A program made the translations under genes and the position numbers. The notes beneath the pieces are model-generated. The model was given only the letters and a program-made list of their open reading frames with translations, made no database searches and had not been told where the DNA came from. A stretch of DNA of 64,000 bases from Limnohabitans curvus. GTDB lineage: Bacteria; Pseudomonadota; Gammaproteobacteria; Burkholderiales; Burkholderiaceae_C. Of this stretch, positions 25,251-34,712 are shown in pieces. Every line of letters starts with the position of its first letter. Position 1 is the first letter of the stretch. Location: positions 1,674,001 through 1,738,000 of the forward strand of contig NZ_NESP01000001.1 in the NCBI RefSeq assembly GCF_003063475.1. Reading direction: 5' to 3'.

Positions 25251-25277
25251 GCTCTTGAGCGAAAGGGCGGTAGCGTG
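25251..25277 (+). promoter_or_regulatory. ops element (RfaH recruitment site) in the operon leader
   Basis: Bases 25266-25277 read GGCGGTAGCGTG, identical to the E. coli ops core found in JUMPstart sequences of O-antigen and capsule operons. A small palindrome, GCTCTTGAGC (25251-25260), precedes it by 5 bases, which recalls the hairpin that precedes ops in JUMPstart. It lies 118 bases after the rfaH stop and about 30 bases before the uppS start, in non-coding sequence. This is the correct strand and position to load RfaH onto polymerase entering the operon. Confidence 0.85.
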
Positions 25278-25306
25278 CCCAGCCCTGTATTTATCTAGCT
25301 TTGCCA

Positions 25307-26044
25307 GTGTCAGCTAATTCTTTTTTAACCATCCCTCAACACATTGCCATCATCATGGACGGCAATGGTCGCTGGGCCCAAAAACGCCACATGCCCCGCA
25401 CCGTAGGTCATGCCAAAGGCGCAGCGGGCGTCAAGGCGTTGGTTGAGTCTTGCGCTGAAAAGGGCATCAAATACCTCACGCTTTTCGCCTTCAGCACCGA
25501 AAACTGGAAACGCCCTGCTGACGAGGTGTCTACCCTCATGGGGCTGTTTGTGCAGTACCTTGAAAAAGAAATGGGCGCCTTGGCGGCCGCCGGTGTGCGC
25601 CTGAAGGTCATTGGCGATGTGGCGGGCTTTCCGGCTGAGCTGCAAACCCGCATCCATGCCGCAGAAGCCAGCACACAAAACAACCAAGCCATCACACTCA
25701 CTGTGGCTGCCAACTATGGCGGCCAGTGGGACGTGGTGCAAGCCGTTAAAAACTGGCAAGCAGCCAACCCCGGCGCAGACGTGGCAGACCTCACACAAGA
25801 GCGGTTGGCTCAGCACCTCAGCACCGCAGGCATGCCCGACCCAGACTTGCTCATCCGCACGGGCGGCGAGCAACGCATCAGCAACTTTTTGCTATGGCAA
25901 TCTGCCTATGCCGAGCTGTACTTCACCGATGCCCTGTGGCCCGAATTTAACGAAGCCGAGCTAAGCAAAGCCCTGCACTGGTTCGCCACCCGCGAGCGCC
26001 GTTTTGGCAAAGTAGCAAACACCCAAGTAAAAGAAACCGCATGA
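25307..26044 (+). CDS. uppS: Isoprenyl transferase (undecaprenyl diphosphate synthase family)
   Basis: This protein of about 245 residues elongates farnesyl diphosphate with isopentenyl units to make the C55 carrier used for O-units and peptidoglycan. Motifs are IAIIMDGNGRWAQKR (catalytic Asp), GHAKGA, LTLFAFSTENWKRP, LLIRTGGEQRISNFLLWQSAYAEL and DALWPEF. The GTG at 25307 is chosen; a TTG two codons earlier is equally free of a ribosome-binding site. Its place at the head of a polysaccharide operon is unusual, because the housekeeping uppS normally sits between frr and cdsA. A second, dedicated copy is therefore likely. Confidence 0.92.
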   Translation: MSANSFLTIPQHIAIIMDGNGRWAQKRHMPRTVGHAKGAAGVKALVESCAEKGIKYLTLFAFSTENWKRPADEVSTLMGLFVQYLEKEMGALAAAGVRLKVIGDVAGFPAELQTRIHAAEASTQNNQAITLTVAANYGGQWDVVQAVKNWQAANPGADVADLTQERLAQHLSTAGMPDPDLLIRTGGEQRISNFLLWQSAYAELYFTDALWPEFNEAELSKALHWFATRERRFGKVANTQVKETA

Positions 26045-26895
26045 CAGAACAAGCCTTTGAACACGACGACGAAATAAGCCTTCTAGACATCTTGGTCACC
26101 TTGGCCGAGTCGTGGAAGCTGTTGGTATTTGGCCCCTTAATCGCTGGCGTGCTGGCTGGCGCCTTGAGCTTTTTGTGGCCCAAAACCTTTGAGTCTGTGG
26201 CCATTGTTCGGTTGACCGAGCAAGAGCTGGCCTTGATCAACTCTGCCCCCGTGCTTGACCCGCTGATTGAAAAATTTGGCTTGTTGCCGGAGTTTGATGG
26301 CATTCAAGACGATGCCCGCCAATACCTAGCCAAAAAGCTGGTGGGCAAGTCGGATAAAAAAACGGGCCTAGCCACCATTACGGCTGCAGCCAACACGCCA
26401 GAGCGCGCGCAAGAGCTAGGCAGGGCGGCTATGGATGCTTTGCTAAAAGAACTCTTACCCAAGGGTAAAAACAAAGACCAAGTTGAGCAGCAAATTCTGT
26501 CAAACGAACGCATCATTGCCAGCTCGGCAGACGCCATTGATCAGCTGCAAAAGCAAATTGGCAAAGCAGGCCAAAACGATGCTGGGCTAGAAGTGGTAAT
26601 GAAGTATTACGCTTCGTTAACTGCCGAAGTGGCCAAGAAAGAGCTTGAAAACGTTGAGCTGAAAAAGAGCTTGGCTGTGCGAGGTGATGAGGTTTATGTG
26701 CAGCAGGCTAGTTTGCCGCAGCGTAAGGTTTCGTCAAAGCCTAACTTGGTTGTTTTGTCGGCTGTGCTTACCTCGTGCTTTGCATTGCTTATGTTTGTGT
26801 TTGTTCGTAAGGCATGGGCCTCAGCTGTGCAAGATGCAGAGTCGGCTAGCAAGCTGGCTTTAATAAAGCAGGCTTTGGGCATGCGTGCAAATTAA
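26041..26895 (+). CDS. Wzz-like chain-length determinant/polysaccharide co-polymerase
   Basis: The 284-residue inner-membrane protein has the Wzz domain start ISLLDILVTLAESWKLLVFGPLIAG with a first transmembrane helix near residues 27-48. The periplasmic middle part is rich in coiled coil. A second transmembrane helix lies near 240-260 (VVLSAVLTSCFALLMFVFV), preceded by the KPNLVVLSA variant of the usual proline-containing motif. It should set the number of repeat units added by the Wzy polymerase. It overlaps uppS by ATGA. Confidence 0.85.
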   Translation: MTEQAFEHDDEISLLDILVTLAESWKLLVFGPLIAGVLAGALSFLWPKTFESVAIVRLTEQELALINSAPVLDPLIEKFGLLPEFDGIQDDARQYLAKKLVGKSDKKTGLATITAAANTPERAQELGRAAMDALLKELLPKGKNKDQVEQQILSNERIIASSADAIDQLQKQIGKAGQNDAGLEVVMKYYASLTAEVAKKELENVELKKSLAVRGDEVYVQQASLPQRKVSSKPNLVVLSAVLTSCFALLMFVFVRKAWASAVQDAESASKLALIKQALGMRAN

Positions 26896-26922
26896 TCTAA
26901 AGCTAACTTAAAAATTACTGCG

Positions 26923-28188
26923 ATGAAAAAAATAGCAATTGTTGGTCTGGGGTATGTTGGCTTGCCGCTTGCCGTTGAGTTTGGTAAACGGCGCGCCACC
27001 ATTGGTTTTGATATCAACCAAACTCGTGTTAACGAGTTGCAATTGGGTAAAGACCATACCCTCGAATGCACTCCTGAAGAGTTAAAAAGTGCCGTTCACT
27101 TAAGCTATAGCGCCGATCTACAAGAGTTGCAGCAGGCCCAAATTTTCATTCTTACCGTGCCCACACCGGTGGATCAAGCCAATCGTCCGGACCTTACGCC
27201 GCTGGTCAAAGCTAGCGAAGCCGTGGGCAAGGCGCTCAAGGTGGGCGATATTGTCGTTTACGAATCTACCGTCTACCCTGGTGCTACAGAAGAAGTGTGC
27301 GTGCCCGTACTCGAAAAGTTCAGCGGACTGAAATTCAATGCGGACTTTTTCTGCGGCTATAGCCCAGAACGCATCAACCCCGGCGACAAAGAGCACCGAT
27401 TGCCCACTATTAAAAAAGTCACCAGCGGCAGCACGCTCGCAGTTGCCGAAGAGGTTGATCAGCTCTACAAACAGATCATTACCGCAGGCACGCACAAAGC
27501 TAGCTGCATTAAGGTGGCCGAAGCCGCCAAAGTGATTGAAAACACCCAGCGCGACGTGAACATTGCGCTCATGAACGAACTCAGCCTGATTTTCAACAAG
27601 CTGGGCATCGACACTCTGGAAGTGCTTCAAGCTGCAGGCACCAAGTGGAACTTTTTGCCCTTCAGGCCCGGCTTGGTGGGGGGGCACTGCATCGGCGTGG
27701 ACCCTTATTACCTGACCCACAAGGCACAAGAAGTGGGCTACCACCCGGAAGTGATTTTGGCGGGCCGTCGCATCAACGACAGCATGGCCAGCCATGTGGC
27801 CGACGAGACCATCAAACTCATGTTGCGCAAAGGCCAGCCCGTGCTGGGTAGCAAGGTGTTGGTGTTGGGCCTGACCTTCAAAGAAAACTGTCCAGATGTG
27901 CGCAACACCAAGGTAGTGGACATCGTCAAAGCCCTGCGCGGCTACAACACCCAAGTGGACGTGTACGACCCTTGGATTGACGTGGCGGAGGCTCAGCACG
28001 AATACGGCCTGGCCTGCCTGAGCGAGGCCCCATCCCAAGGGCAATACGCCGCCATCGTCTTGGCTGTGGGCCACCGCCAATTCTTGGCCATGGGTGAGCT
28101 GGGCATAAAAGCCTTTGGCCAACCCGGCGCTGTGCTGTACGACGTCAAAAGCATCTTACCCATGGGCGCAGCTGACGGAAGACTATGA
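26923..28188 (+). CDS. tviB: UDP-N-acetyl-D-glucosamine 6-dehydrogenase (TviB/WbpA-like)
   Basis: The 421-residue NAD-dependent enzyme oxidises C6 of UDP-GlcNAc or UDP-GalNAc to the uronic acid. It has the Rossmann motif [18 protein letters not shown], the VPTPVD motif, the active-site Cys in [15 protein letters not shown], and [15 protein letters not shown] in the C-terminal domain. All are typical of TviB/VipA. The next gene is a TviC-like epimerase overlapping by ATGA, so the pair should deliver UDP-GalNAcA (or UDP-GlcNAcA). Confidence 0.93.
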   Translation: MKKIAIVGLGYVGLPLAVEFGKRRATIGFDINQTRVNELQLGKDHTLECTPEELKSAVHLSYSADLQELQQAQIFILTVPTPVDQANRPDLTPLVKASEAVGKALKVGDIVVYESTVYPGATEEVCVPVLEKFSGLKFNADFFCGYSPERINPGDKEHRLPTIKKVTSGSTLAVAEEVDQLYKQIITAGTHKASCIKVAEAAKVIENTQRDVNIALMNELSLIFNKLGIDTLEVLQAAGTKWNFLPFRPGLVGGHCIGVDPYYLTHKAQEVGYHPEVILAGRRINDSMASHVADETIKLMLRKGQPVLGSKVLVLGLTFKENCPDVRNTKVVDIVKALRGYNTQVDVYDPWIDVAEAQHEYGLACLSEAPSQGQYAAIVLAVGHRQFLAMGELGIKAFGQPGAVLYDVKSILPMGAADGRL

Positions 28189-29222
28189 ACATGACCCCTT
28201 ACGAACAAGTCTTAAAAGCACTCCCAGCATCGCCTAAGACCTGGTTGGTCACGGGCGTGGCCGGTTTCATTGGCAGCAACCTGCTGGAAGCCCTGCTCAA
28301 GCTGGACCAGCGCGTTGTGGGCTTGGACAATTTCGCCACCGGCTACCAACATAACCTGGACGAAGTGCAAAGCCTGGTCACACCCGCGCAATGGGATAAC
28401 TTCCAGTTCATTCAAGGCGACATCCGCCAACTGGAAGACTGCCAACTGGCTTGCGCAGGGGTGGACTTTGTGTTGCATCAAGCAGCCTTGGGCAGCGTGC
28501 CCCGAAGCTTGGCTGACCCCATCACCACCAACAGTGCCAACATAACCGGCTTCTTGAACATGCTGGTGGCCGCCCGCGACGCGCAGGTAAAAAGTTTCAC
28601 CTACGCCGCTAGCAGTAGCACCTACGGTGATCACCCCGCTTTGCCCAAGGTCGAAGACAACATCGGCAAACCGCTGAGCCCCTATGCCGTGACCAAATAC
28701 GTCAACGAGCTCTACGCCGACGTGTTTTCAAAGTGCTACGGATTTCACACCATCGGCCTGCGCTACTTCAATGTGTTTGGCCCTCGTCAAAACCCCAATG
28801 GGGCCTATGCCGCCGTCATCCCCAAATGGGTGTCCTCGCTGCTTAAAGGCGAGACGGTCTTTATTAACGGCGATGGCGAAACCAGCCGTGACTTCTCGTT
28901 CATTCAAAACGCCATCCAAGCCAACCTGCTTGCCGCGACTTCCCGCGACGAAGCCAGAAACCAGGTTTACAACATGGCCGTGGGCGACCGTACCACCCTT
29001 AAACAGCTGTTTGCCTTGGTGCGTGACAACCTGGGGCCTTTTGGCGTGTCGGCTAGCACCGAGCCTGAATACCGCGACTTCCGCGCGGGCGATGTGCGCC
29101 ACAGTCTGGCTGACACCAGCAAAGCTCAGCGCTTGTTAGGTTATGAACCTACTCACCGCATTGCCGAAGGCATTCAATCGGCGACGCGTTGGTATGTGGA
29201 TCACCAGAACCTGTTGCAATGA
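28185..29222 (+). CDS. tviC: UDP-GlcNAc/GlcNAcA 4-epimerase (TviC/WbpP-like SDR)
   Basis: The 345-residue extended SDR has [36 protein letters not shown] at its NAD site, [14 protein letters not shown], the Ser-Tyr-Lys triad in [10 protein letters not shown] and [11 protein letters not shown], and [21 protein letters not shown]. The [10 protein letters not shown] stretch is characteristic of the WbpP/TviC group rather than GalE. With the adjacent TviB it converts the gluco form into the galacto form, the usual route to GalNAcA. Confidence 0.92.
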   Translation: MNMTPYEQVLKALPASPKTWLVTGVAGFIGSNLLEALLKLDQRVVGLDNFATGYQHNLDEVQSLVTPAQWDNFQFIQGDIRQLEDCQLACAGVDFVLHQAALGSVPRSLADPITTNSANITGFLNMLVAARDAQVKSFTYAASSSTYGDHPALPKVEDNIGKPLSPYAVTKYVNELYADVFSKCYGFHTIGLRYFNVFGPRQNPNGAYAAVIPKWVSSLLKGETVFINGDGETSRDFSFIQNAIQANLLAATSRDEARNQVYNMAVGDRTTLKQLFALVRDNLGPFGVSASTEPEYRDFRAGDVRHSLADTSKAQRLLGYEPTHRIAEGIQSATRWYVDHQNLLQ

Positions 29223-29237
29223 GCACCCGATCAAAGC

Positions 29238-29639
29238 ATGAGCCTGATCAAAACTGTTTCGTTCCCCCCCCTCGGCGATGACCGAGGCTCGCTCGTGGCA
29301 CTGGAAGCACACAAAACCGTGCCCTTTGATGTCAAGCGGGTGTATTACATCTTTGGCACGCAATCTGGCGTTTCGCGGGGTTTTCATGCGCACCGGGCCC
29401 TGGAGCAAGTGGCTGTCTGCGTGACGGGCAAGTGCCGCATGGTGCTCGACGATGGGCGGCAACGCGAGGAGGTTTGGCTGGACTCACCCACCAAGGGTTT
29501 GTTGATCGGAGACCTTGTTTGGCGAGAGATGCACGACTTCAGTCCCGACTGTGTGTTGCTGGTGCTGGCTAGTGAGCACTACAACGAAGCGGACTACATC
29601 CGCAGTTACGACGACTTCAAACAGGCCTTGAAATCATGA
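29238..29639 (+). CDS. dTDP-4-oxo-6-deoxyglucose 3,4-ketoisomerase (FdtA/QdtA type)
   Basis: The 133-residue cupin isomerises dTDP-4-keto-6-deoxyglucose to the 3-keto sugar. It shows the family start [15 protein letters not shown] and the pair of active-site histidines in [12 protein letters not shown] (H50 and H52). FdtA and QdtA differ in stereochemistry at C4 (Fuc3N or Qui3N), and I cannot tell them apart by eye. Together with the next two genes and RmlA/RmlB it completes a dTDP-3-acetamido-3,6-dideoxyhexose pathway. Confidence 0.88.
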   Translation: MSLIKTVSFPPLGDDRGSLVALEAHKTVPFDVKRVYYIFGTQSGVSRGFHAHRALEQVAVCVTGKCRMVLDDGRQREEVWLDSPTKGLLIGDLVWREMHDFSPDCVLLVLASEHYNEADYIRSYDDFKQALKS

Positions 29640-30109
29640 GCTTTATTCACCCCTTGGCCGATGTGGCTGAAAGTCAAATCGGAGAAGGTACCCGGGTCTG
29701 GCAATTTGTGGTCGTGCTTAAAGGTGCCAAGATTGGGGCGGATTGCAACATATGCGCTCAAACTTTGATTGAAGGTAATGTGGTGATTGGTGACCGGGTT
29801 ACGGTCAAGTCTGGCGTTCAAATTTGGGACGAATCGGTCATTAGCGACGATGTTTTTATCGGTCCCAACGTCACTTTTTCCAACGACCTCTACCCTAGAT
29901 CAAAACAATATCCGACGCAATTCAACGGCATCACCATTCACAACGGTGCCAGCATCGGCGCCAATGCCACTTTGTTGCCGGGCATTACGATTGGCGAAAA
30001 GGCCATGGTAGGTGCTGGTTCAGTGGTTACCAAAGACGTGCCAGCCCGAGCTGTGGTGGTTGGCAATCCAGCGAAAATCGTGAGGTATCTTGATGATTCC
30101 GTTTCTTGA
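29636..30109 (+). CDS. Left-handed beta-helix N-acetyltransferase (FdtC/QdtC-like)
   Basis: The 157-residue protein is built of hexapeptide repeats (for example [25 protein letters not shown] and [31 protein letters not shown]). It has the flat-hexapeptide [20 protein letters not shown] start of the WbbJ/FdtC group. It should acetylate the 3-amino group formed by the following aminotransferase, using acetyl-CoA. It overlaps fdtA-like and aminotransferase genes on both sides, consistent with coupled translation. Confidence 0.87.
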   Translation: MSFIHPLADVAESQIGEGTRVWQFVVVLKGAKIGADCNICAQTLIEGNVVIGDRVTVKSGVQIWDESVISDDVFIGPNVTFSNDLYPRSKQYPTQFNGITIHNGASIGANATLLPGITIGEKAMVGAGSVVTKDVPARAVVVGNPAKIVRYLDDSVS

Positions 30110-31211
30110 TTTAAAAGTCATCAACCAACAACATCGCCAAGCTCTGATCGACGCGGCCACCCGCGTCATCGACTCGGGTTGGTATGTGTTGGGCCAAGAG
30201 GTCAAAGCCTTTGAGCAAGAATTTGCCAGCTACTGCAGCACCCAGCATTGCGTGGGCATGGCCAACGGCTTGGACGCGCTAGTGTTAACCCTGCGCGCTT
30301 GGAAAGAGCTGGGTAAGCTCAAAGAGGGTGACGAGGTCATTGTTCCGGCCAACACCTACATTGCCAGCGTTTTGGCGATCACTGAAAACCGGCTCAAGCC
30401 CGTTTTGGTGGAGCCCGACGAGCACAGCTACAACCTTTGCCCCCAGAAGGTGCGCCAAGCCATCACGCCCAAAACCAAGGCCATCGTTGCGGTGCACTTG
30501 TATGGGCAATTGGCTCCCATGAAGGCGATCATGGATTTGGCAGATGAGCACGACCTCTTGGTGCTAGAGGACTCGGCCCAAGCGCACGGCGCCATGGTGG
30601 ACGGCCAGCGTGCGGGCAGCTGGGGCCATGCTTCTGGTTTCAGCTTTTACCCTGGTAAAAATATGGGCGCCTTGGGTGATGCTGGCGCCATGACTACCAA
30701 TGACGCCGAATTGGCCCTAACCGTGCGTGCTCTGGGCAACTACGGCAGCCACAAAAAATACGAAAACCTCTACCAAGGCCTCAACAGCCGTTTGGACGAA
30801 ATGCAAGCCGCGCTTCTGCGAGTGAAGTTGCAATACTTAGACGCCGACACCTTGGTACGCCAGAAAATTGCCGTGGCGTACGCCCAAGGCATCACCAACC
30901 CGCTGGTGACTTTGCCCATCGCCCCCAGCTCAACGGTGACCAGCTTGCAAAACCACGTGTTCCATTTGTTTGTGGTGCGCGTCAAAGCACGCGCCGCGTT
31001 CCAAGCCCGCCTCAAGGCGTCGGGCATTGACACGCTGATCCATTACCCCATTCCACCGCACCAGCAACAGGCTTACCGCGATTATCAGAACTTGTCATTG
31101 CCATTGACCGAAATAATTCACCAAGAAGTGGTGAGTTTGCCCATCGGGCCCACCATGGGTATGGGCGAAGTGGCCGAAGTGATTGCTGCATGTAACCGTT
31201 TCTCCGCCTGA
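30093..31211 (+). CDS. DegT/DnrJ/EryC1-type sugar aminotransferase (FdtB/QdtB-like)
   Basis: The 372-residue PLP enzyme transfers an amino group to the 3-keto sugar made by the isomerase. Motifs include [49 protein letters not shown] and the lysine segment [23 protein letters not shown], in which Lys forms the Schiff base. The ATG at 30093 follows GAGG and is preferred to the TTG one codon earlier. The gene overlaps the acetyltransferase by 17 bases. Confidence 0.93.
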   Translation: MIPFLDLKVINQQHRQALIDAATRVIDSGWYVLGQEVKAFEQEFASYCSTQHCVGMANGLDALVLTLRAWKELGKLKEGDEVIVPANTYIASVLAITENRLKPVLVEPDEHSYNLCPQKVRQAITPKTKAIVAVHLYGQLAPMKAIMDLADEHDLLVLEDSAQAHGAMVDGQRAGSWGHASGFSFYPGKNMGALGDAGAMTTNDAELALTVRALGNYGSHKKYENLYQGLNSRLDEMQAALLRVKLQYLDADTLVRQKIAVAYAQGITNPLVTLPIAPSSTVTSLQNHVFHLFVVRVKARAAFQARLKASGIDTLIHYPIPPHQQQAYRDYQNLSLPLTEIIHQEVVSLPIGPTMGMGEVAEVIAACNRFSA

Positions 31212-31215
31212 CATT

Positions 31216-32472
31216 GTGACCCTCATCAAAACCAGCTTGCTCAACGCCATCGCGGTGGGCGTTCGGATGCTCACCTTGTTGGGCATCAATAAAATATTGG
31301 CTATTTACGTGGGGCCAGCGGGCTACGCGGCCTTAGGTCAGTTCCAAAACGCGGTGCAAATGATCAGCACCCTCGCCAGCGGCGCGATCAACACAGGAGT
31401 GACCAAATACACCGCTGAATATCACGAAGACGAGGCGCTGCAGCGCGCAGTTTGGCAGACGTCGGGAACTATCGCGCTGGCTGGTTCGGTCTTGCTTGGT
31501 GTGTTGGTCTTCGCCTTTAAGACCGAATTAGCTCAGTGGTTTTTAAACGATGAGAGCTTGGCCTCTGTGTTTGGTTGGTTTGCGGCCACGTTGGTCTTGT
31601 TTGTCTTCAATACATTGTTGTTGGCAATTATTAATGGTAAAAAAGATATTAATCGCTACGTCGTGGCTAATATTGCGGGAAGTGTGTTTTCATTGTTGGT
31701 GACCGCTGTGATGGTGGTGCAATGGGGCTTGTTGGGGGCTTTGATCGGTTTTGCTATTTACCAGTCCTTGGCGTTCTTTGTCACCTTGGCATTGTGTGTC
31801 AAGACTCCTTGGTTTCGAATTAGCTACTTATTTGGTCGTATAGATAAAGAAGTAGGCCAGAACATGGCCAAGTACGCAGCCATGGCCTTAACATCAGCCG
31901 CGACAATACCTCTGAGTCACATCCTCATTCGCAATCATTTAGCCGAGACTTTGGGCTGGCAGGCTGCTGGTTATTGGGAAGCTATGTGGCGCTTAAGTGG
32001 CGTTTACCTTTTGTTGTTGACGACGACGTTAAGCGTTTACTATTTACCTAGACTGTCTGAGCTGAAAAAAAAAGATGCAATTAAAAAAGAAATATTCGTC
32101 AGTTACATAATAATCGTGCCTGTTGCAGTATTGGGCAGTTTAAGCATGTATTTTTTACGTGACATATTACTTGAATTGCTATTTACTCGTGACTTTATTC
32201 CTGTGCGTGAATTATTCGGATGGCAAATGATTGGCGACACTATAAAAATAAGTAGTTGGATATTGTCTTATGTAGTTCTAGGTAAGGCAATGTATAAGAC
32301 ATTTATATTTTCAGAAATAACACATTCAATTTTATTTGTAATAACTGTACTTGTGCTCACAAGTTATTTTGGAATTGAGGGGGTAGTGATTGCTCATGCT
32401 GCAACCTATTTGTTATATTTGGGAGCAATGATTGCTGCTGTAATGTTTTACTTAAAAAAATTAAAAGAATGA
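31216..32472 (+). CDS. wzx: O-unit flippase (Wzx-like, MOP superfamily)
   Basis: This polytopic protein of about 418 residues has roughly 12 hydrophobic segments and the WzxE-like start TLIKTSLLNAIAVGVRMLTLLGINKILAIYVGP. It would move undecaprenyl-linked repeat units across the inner membrane. The GTG at 31216 is chosen because the longer reading from a TTG at 31183 overlaps the aminotransferase by 29 bases and adds a non-conserved segment. Neither has a clear ribosome-binding site. From about the middle of this gene the DNA becomes clearly AT-rich. Confidence 0.88.
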   Translation: MTLIKTSLLNAIAVGVRMLTLLGINKILAIYVGPAGYAALGQFQNAVQMISTLASGAINTGVTKYTAEYHEDEALQRAVWQTSGTIALAGSVLLGVLVFAFKTELAQWFLNDESLASVFGWFAATLVLFVFNTLLLAIINGKKDINRYVVANIAGSVFSLLVTAVMVVQWGLLGALIGFAIYQSLAFFVTLALCVKTPWFRISYLFGRIDKEVGQNMAKYAAMALTSAATIPLSHILIRNHLAETLGWQAAGYWEAMWRLSGVYLLLLTTTLSVYYLPRLSELKKKDAIKKEIFVSYIIIVPVAVLGSLSMYFLRDILLELLFTRDFIPVRELFGWQMIGDTIKISSWILSYVVLGKAMYKTFIFSEITHSILFVITVLVLTSYFGIEGVVIAHAATYLLYLGAMIAAVMFYLKKLKE

Positions 32473-33560
32473 AAATATTATTGTTGGGGGAATATAGTGG
32501 CCTTCATAGAAATTTAAAAGAAGGATTGATTGAGCTTGGGCACAGTCCTGTAGTGGCATCTGCCGGAGATGGCTGGAAAAATGTCCCTAGGGATATTGAT
32601 TTAAGGTCATCTGGATCGGGTCTTTCTGGTAAGATCAAAAGTTTAGCAAAACCCTTTCAATCGTTGAAAAAATTGAAAGGGTTTGAGGTAGTTCAGTTAA
32701 TTAATCCATTCATTTTTTATAATAGATTTATACCGAATAGAAGGTTTTACAGCGAAGTAGTTGAAGGCAACGACTCCTTTTTTTTGCTTGCTGCTGGCGA
32801 TGATGCTTATTACTGGAGGGTCGCACGGGCAAAACTAAAATACGGCCCCTTTAATGATTTTCTTGAGTTTGATATAAAGGCTAAAAACTTCTTTATGTCT
32901 AGCGATCATGCGTTCAAATTTAATGAATATATTGCTAACAAAGCAAAAGGAATCATACCGATAATGTATGACTATCAGATTGGGTATGAGGGGAGAAAGA
33001 ATCTCCGGCCTGCTATACCTATCCCAATAAATTTATCGCTTGTCAACTTCAGGCCAAATATAGTAAAAAATAAATTAGTTGTTTTTCATGGACTTAATCG
33101 GTATGGATTTAAAGGTACAAAATACGTAGAAAGTGCTTTTGAATATTTAGGAAAAAAATATCCAAATGACTTGGAGTTGATAATTAAAGGTCATATGCCA
33201 TTGGCTGAATATCTCACCCTAATGGAAAGAGCAAATGTTGTAATTGATCAAACTAGTTCATATTCTCTCGGTATAAGTGGAATTTATGCTCTTGCGATGG
33301 GGAAAGTCGTTATGGGAGGGGCCGAAAGGGAGTCTTTAGACTGTTTTAAAATCCAAAAATCACCAGTTATAAATATAATTCCAGACTCATATGATCTTAT
33401 TCAAAAGATTGAAGCATTATTGGAGCGTAGATCGGATATAGAGTTTCTTGGGGAAGAATCGCGAAAATATTGCGAAGATCACCACTCTCATTTAAAAGTC
33501 GCGCAAAAGTATGTTGAGCAATGGCGCGCTAAAGATTTAATAGGTTTTGATAAATGCTAA
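32469..33560 (+). CDS. Glycosyltransferase-like protein (GT-B fold, O-unit locus)
   Basis: This 363-residue protein begins MKILLLGEYSGLHRNLKEGL, a typical GT-B N-terminus. It has a nucleotide-sugar domain with ELIIKGHMPLAEYLTLMERANVVIDQTSSYSLGISGIYALAMGKVV, which parallels the GT4 donor-binding region. No close named relative is recognised. It overlaps wzx by ATGA and wzy by 7 bases and lies in the AT-rich core. It probably adds one sugar of the repeat unit, donor unknown. Confidence 0.7.
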   Translation: MKILLLGEYSGLHRNLKEGLIELGHSPVVASAGDGWKNVPRDIDLRSSGSGLSGKIKSLAKPFQSLKKLKGFEVVQLINPFIFYNRFIPNRRFYSEVVEGNDSFFLLAAGDDAYYWRVARAKLKYGPFNDFLEFDIKAKNFFMSSDHAFKFNEYIANKAKGIIPIMYDYQIGYEGRKNLRPAIPIPINLSLVNFRPNIVKNKLVVFHGLNRYGFKGTKYVESAFEYLGKKYPNDLELIIKGHMPLAEYLTLMERANVVIDQTSSYSLGISGIYALAMGKVVMGGAERESLDCFKIQKSPVINIIPDSYDLIQKIEALLERRSDIEFLGEESRKYCEDHHSHLKVAQKYVEQWRAKDLIGFDKC

Positions 33561-34678
33561 GCATTTTTAGAAATGCCGACAAGCCATACTTTTGGCTTAT
33601 AGGTATATTAATGCCGACTGTGCCGCTTGTAATTTTATTTAGCGCTAATTTTGAATACTTTTTAACAATAATATCTTTTTTTTCATTTGAGATATTTTTG
33701 TGTGTATTTTTACTATCTGGGCCACGAGTGGCCTATTGCGATGTAGATGCTGAGAGTCTCGTCGGGCTTGTGAAATTTTTACTTTTTTTGATTTCGCCAG
33801 TTGTAATATATCCTATTTATGAATTAATTATTGGAGTTTCCCATTCTGGAGCCTCTGCATATTTACTCGAATCAAGGGTTAAAATGCTGGAGGGGCAGGG
33901 GAGCCAGTTTGGATATTTTGTATTTTTTTTGCTGAAGATTGCATCAATACTCGTGTTAATTTTGACTTATTTTGAAAATAAGTTAAGTATTTATTCGAAG
34001 TTTTCGATTTGTATAGTTGTAATTGCTCAATTAAGTGAGGGGGGGCGTTCATTTGCATTCTTTATACTGCTCTCAGTTTTTTTTATTCAAATGTGCAAAA
34101 AAGGTTTCCCTGTTATAAAGTTATTTTTTTTTAGTATAGTTACTATTGTGTTGTTTAGTATGTCGATGCCTGTCTTTAGGTTGGACGTCCCCTTGACATT
34201 TGGTACATTTTCGACGGGGCTGCTTTGGTTTTTTGGTTATTCTATAGCGGGGTTTCTTTCGTTTGAACATATATACAATAACGACATTCAATTATATTGG
34301 CGGTCATTTGAAGCTCTAATTTCATCGATGGGTTCTGATGCTTGGCATGAATATATTATTGATCCCTATGTTGTGATTCCAGGGGATATGGAAATCAACA
34401 CCTTTTCAGCATATGGATTGTACTTTAATTATTTTGGATACGGAATTTTAATATTTTTAATTGCCAAAACCTTGGTGGTAGCGTTTTTCTACAGGATGCA
34501 ATTGAGTAACCCTGTATTTCAGTTAATTTACATCCTCTTGCTCGCATCTTATCCGATGATTGGATTGACAGATTATTTTGTGGATAATTTATATTTATCC
34601 TTGCAACTTTTAATTATGTATAAGTTGCTACGTTTGGTGCTTGTTTTCAGGTCAATGTTTTTTAAGACTAAATTATAG
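33554..34678 (+). CDS. wzy: Candidate O-antigen/capsule polymerase (Wzy-like membrane protein)
   Basis: This 374-residue protein is very hydrophobic, with about 10-11 predicted membrane segments and one larger polar stretch near residues 230-300. Wzy proteins show almost no sequence conservation, so the call rests on topology, very AT-rich DNA, and position between flippase and transferase genes. It would join repeat units in the periplasm. Long T-runs are present in the gene. Alternative: an uncharacterised oligosaccharide membrane protein. Confidence 0.65.
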   Translation: MLSIFRNADKPYFWLIGILMPTVPLVILFSANFEYFLTIISFFSFEIFLCVFLLSGPRVAYCDVDAESLVGLVKFLLFLISPVVIYPIYELIIGVSHSGASAYLLESRVKMLEGQGSQFGYFVFFLLKIASILVLILTYFENKLSIYSKFSICIVVIAQLSEGGRSFAFFILLSVFFIQMCKKGFPVIKLFFFSIVTIVLFSMSMPVFRLDVPLTFGTFSTGLLWFFGYSIAGFLSFEHIYNNDIQLYWRSFEALISSMGSDAWHEYIIDPYVVIPGDMEINTFSAYGLYFNYFGYGILIFLIAKTLVVAFFYRMQLSNPVFQLIYILLLASYPMIGLTDYFVDNLYLSLQLLIMYKLLRLVLVFRSMFFKTKL

Positions 34679-34712
34679 TATACATCTGCAGCAAGCTGGA
34701 GGAGTTGGAAAT

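Noticed and set aside
27118..28122. 334-codon - strand open frame
   Set aside because: It lies entirely opposite tviB and has no recognisable domain or ribosome-binding site.
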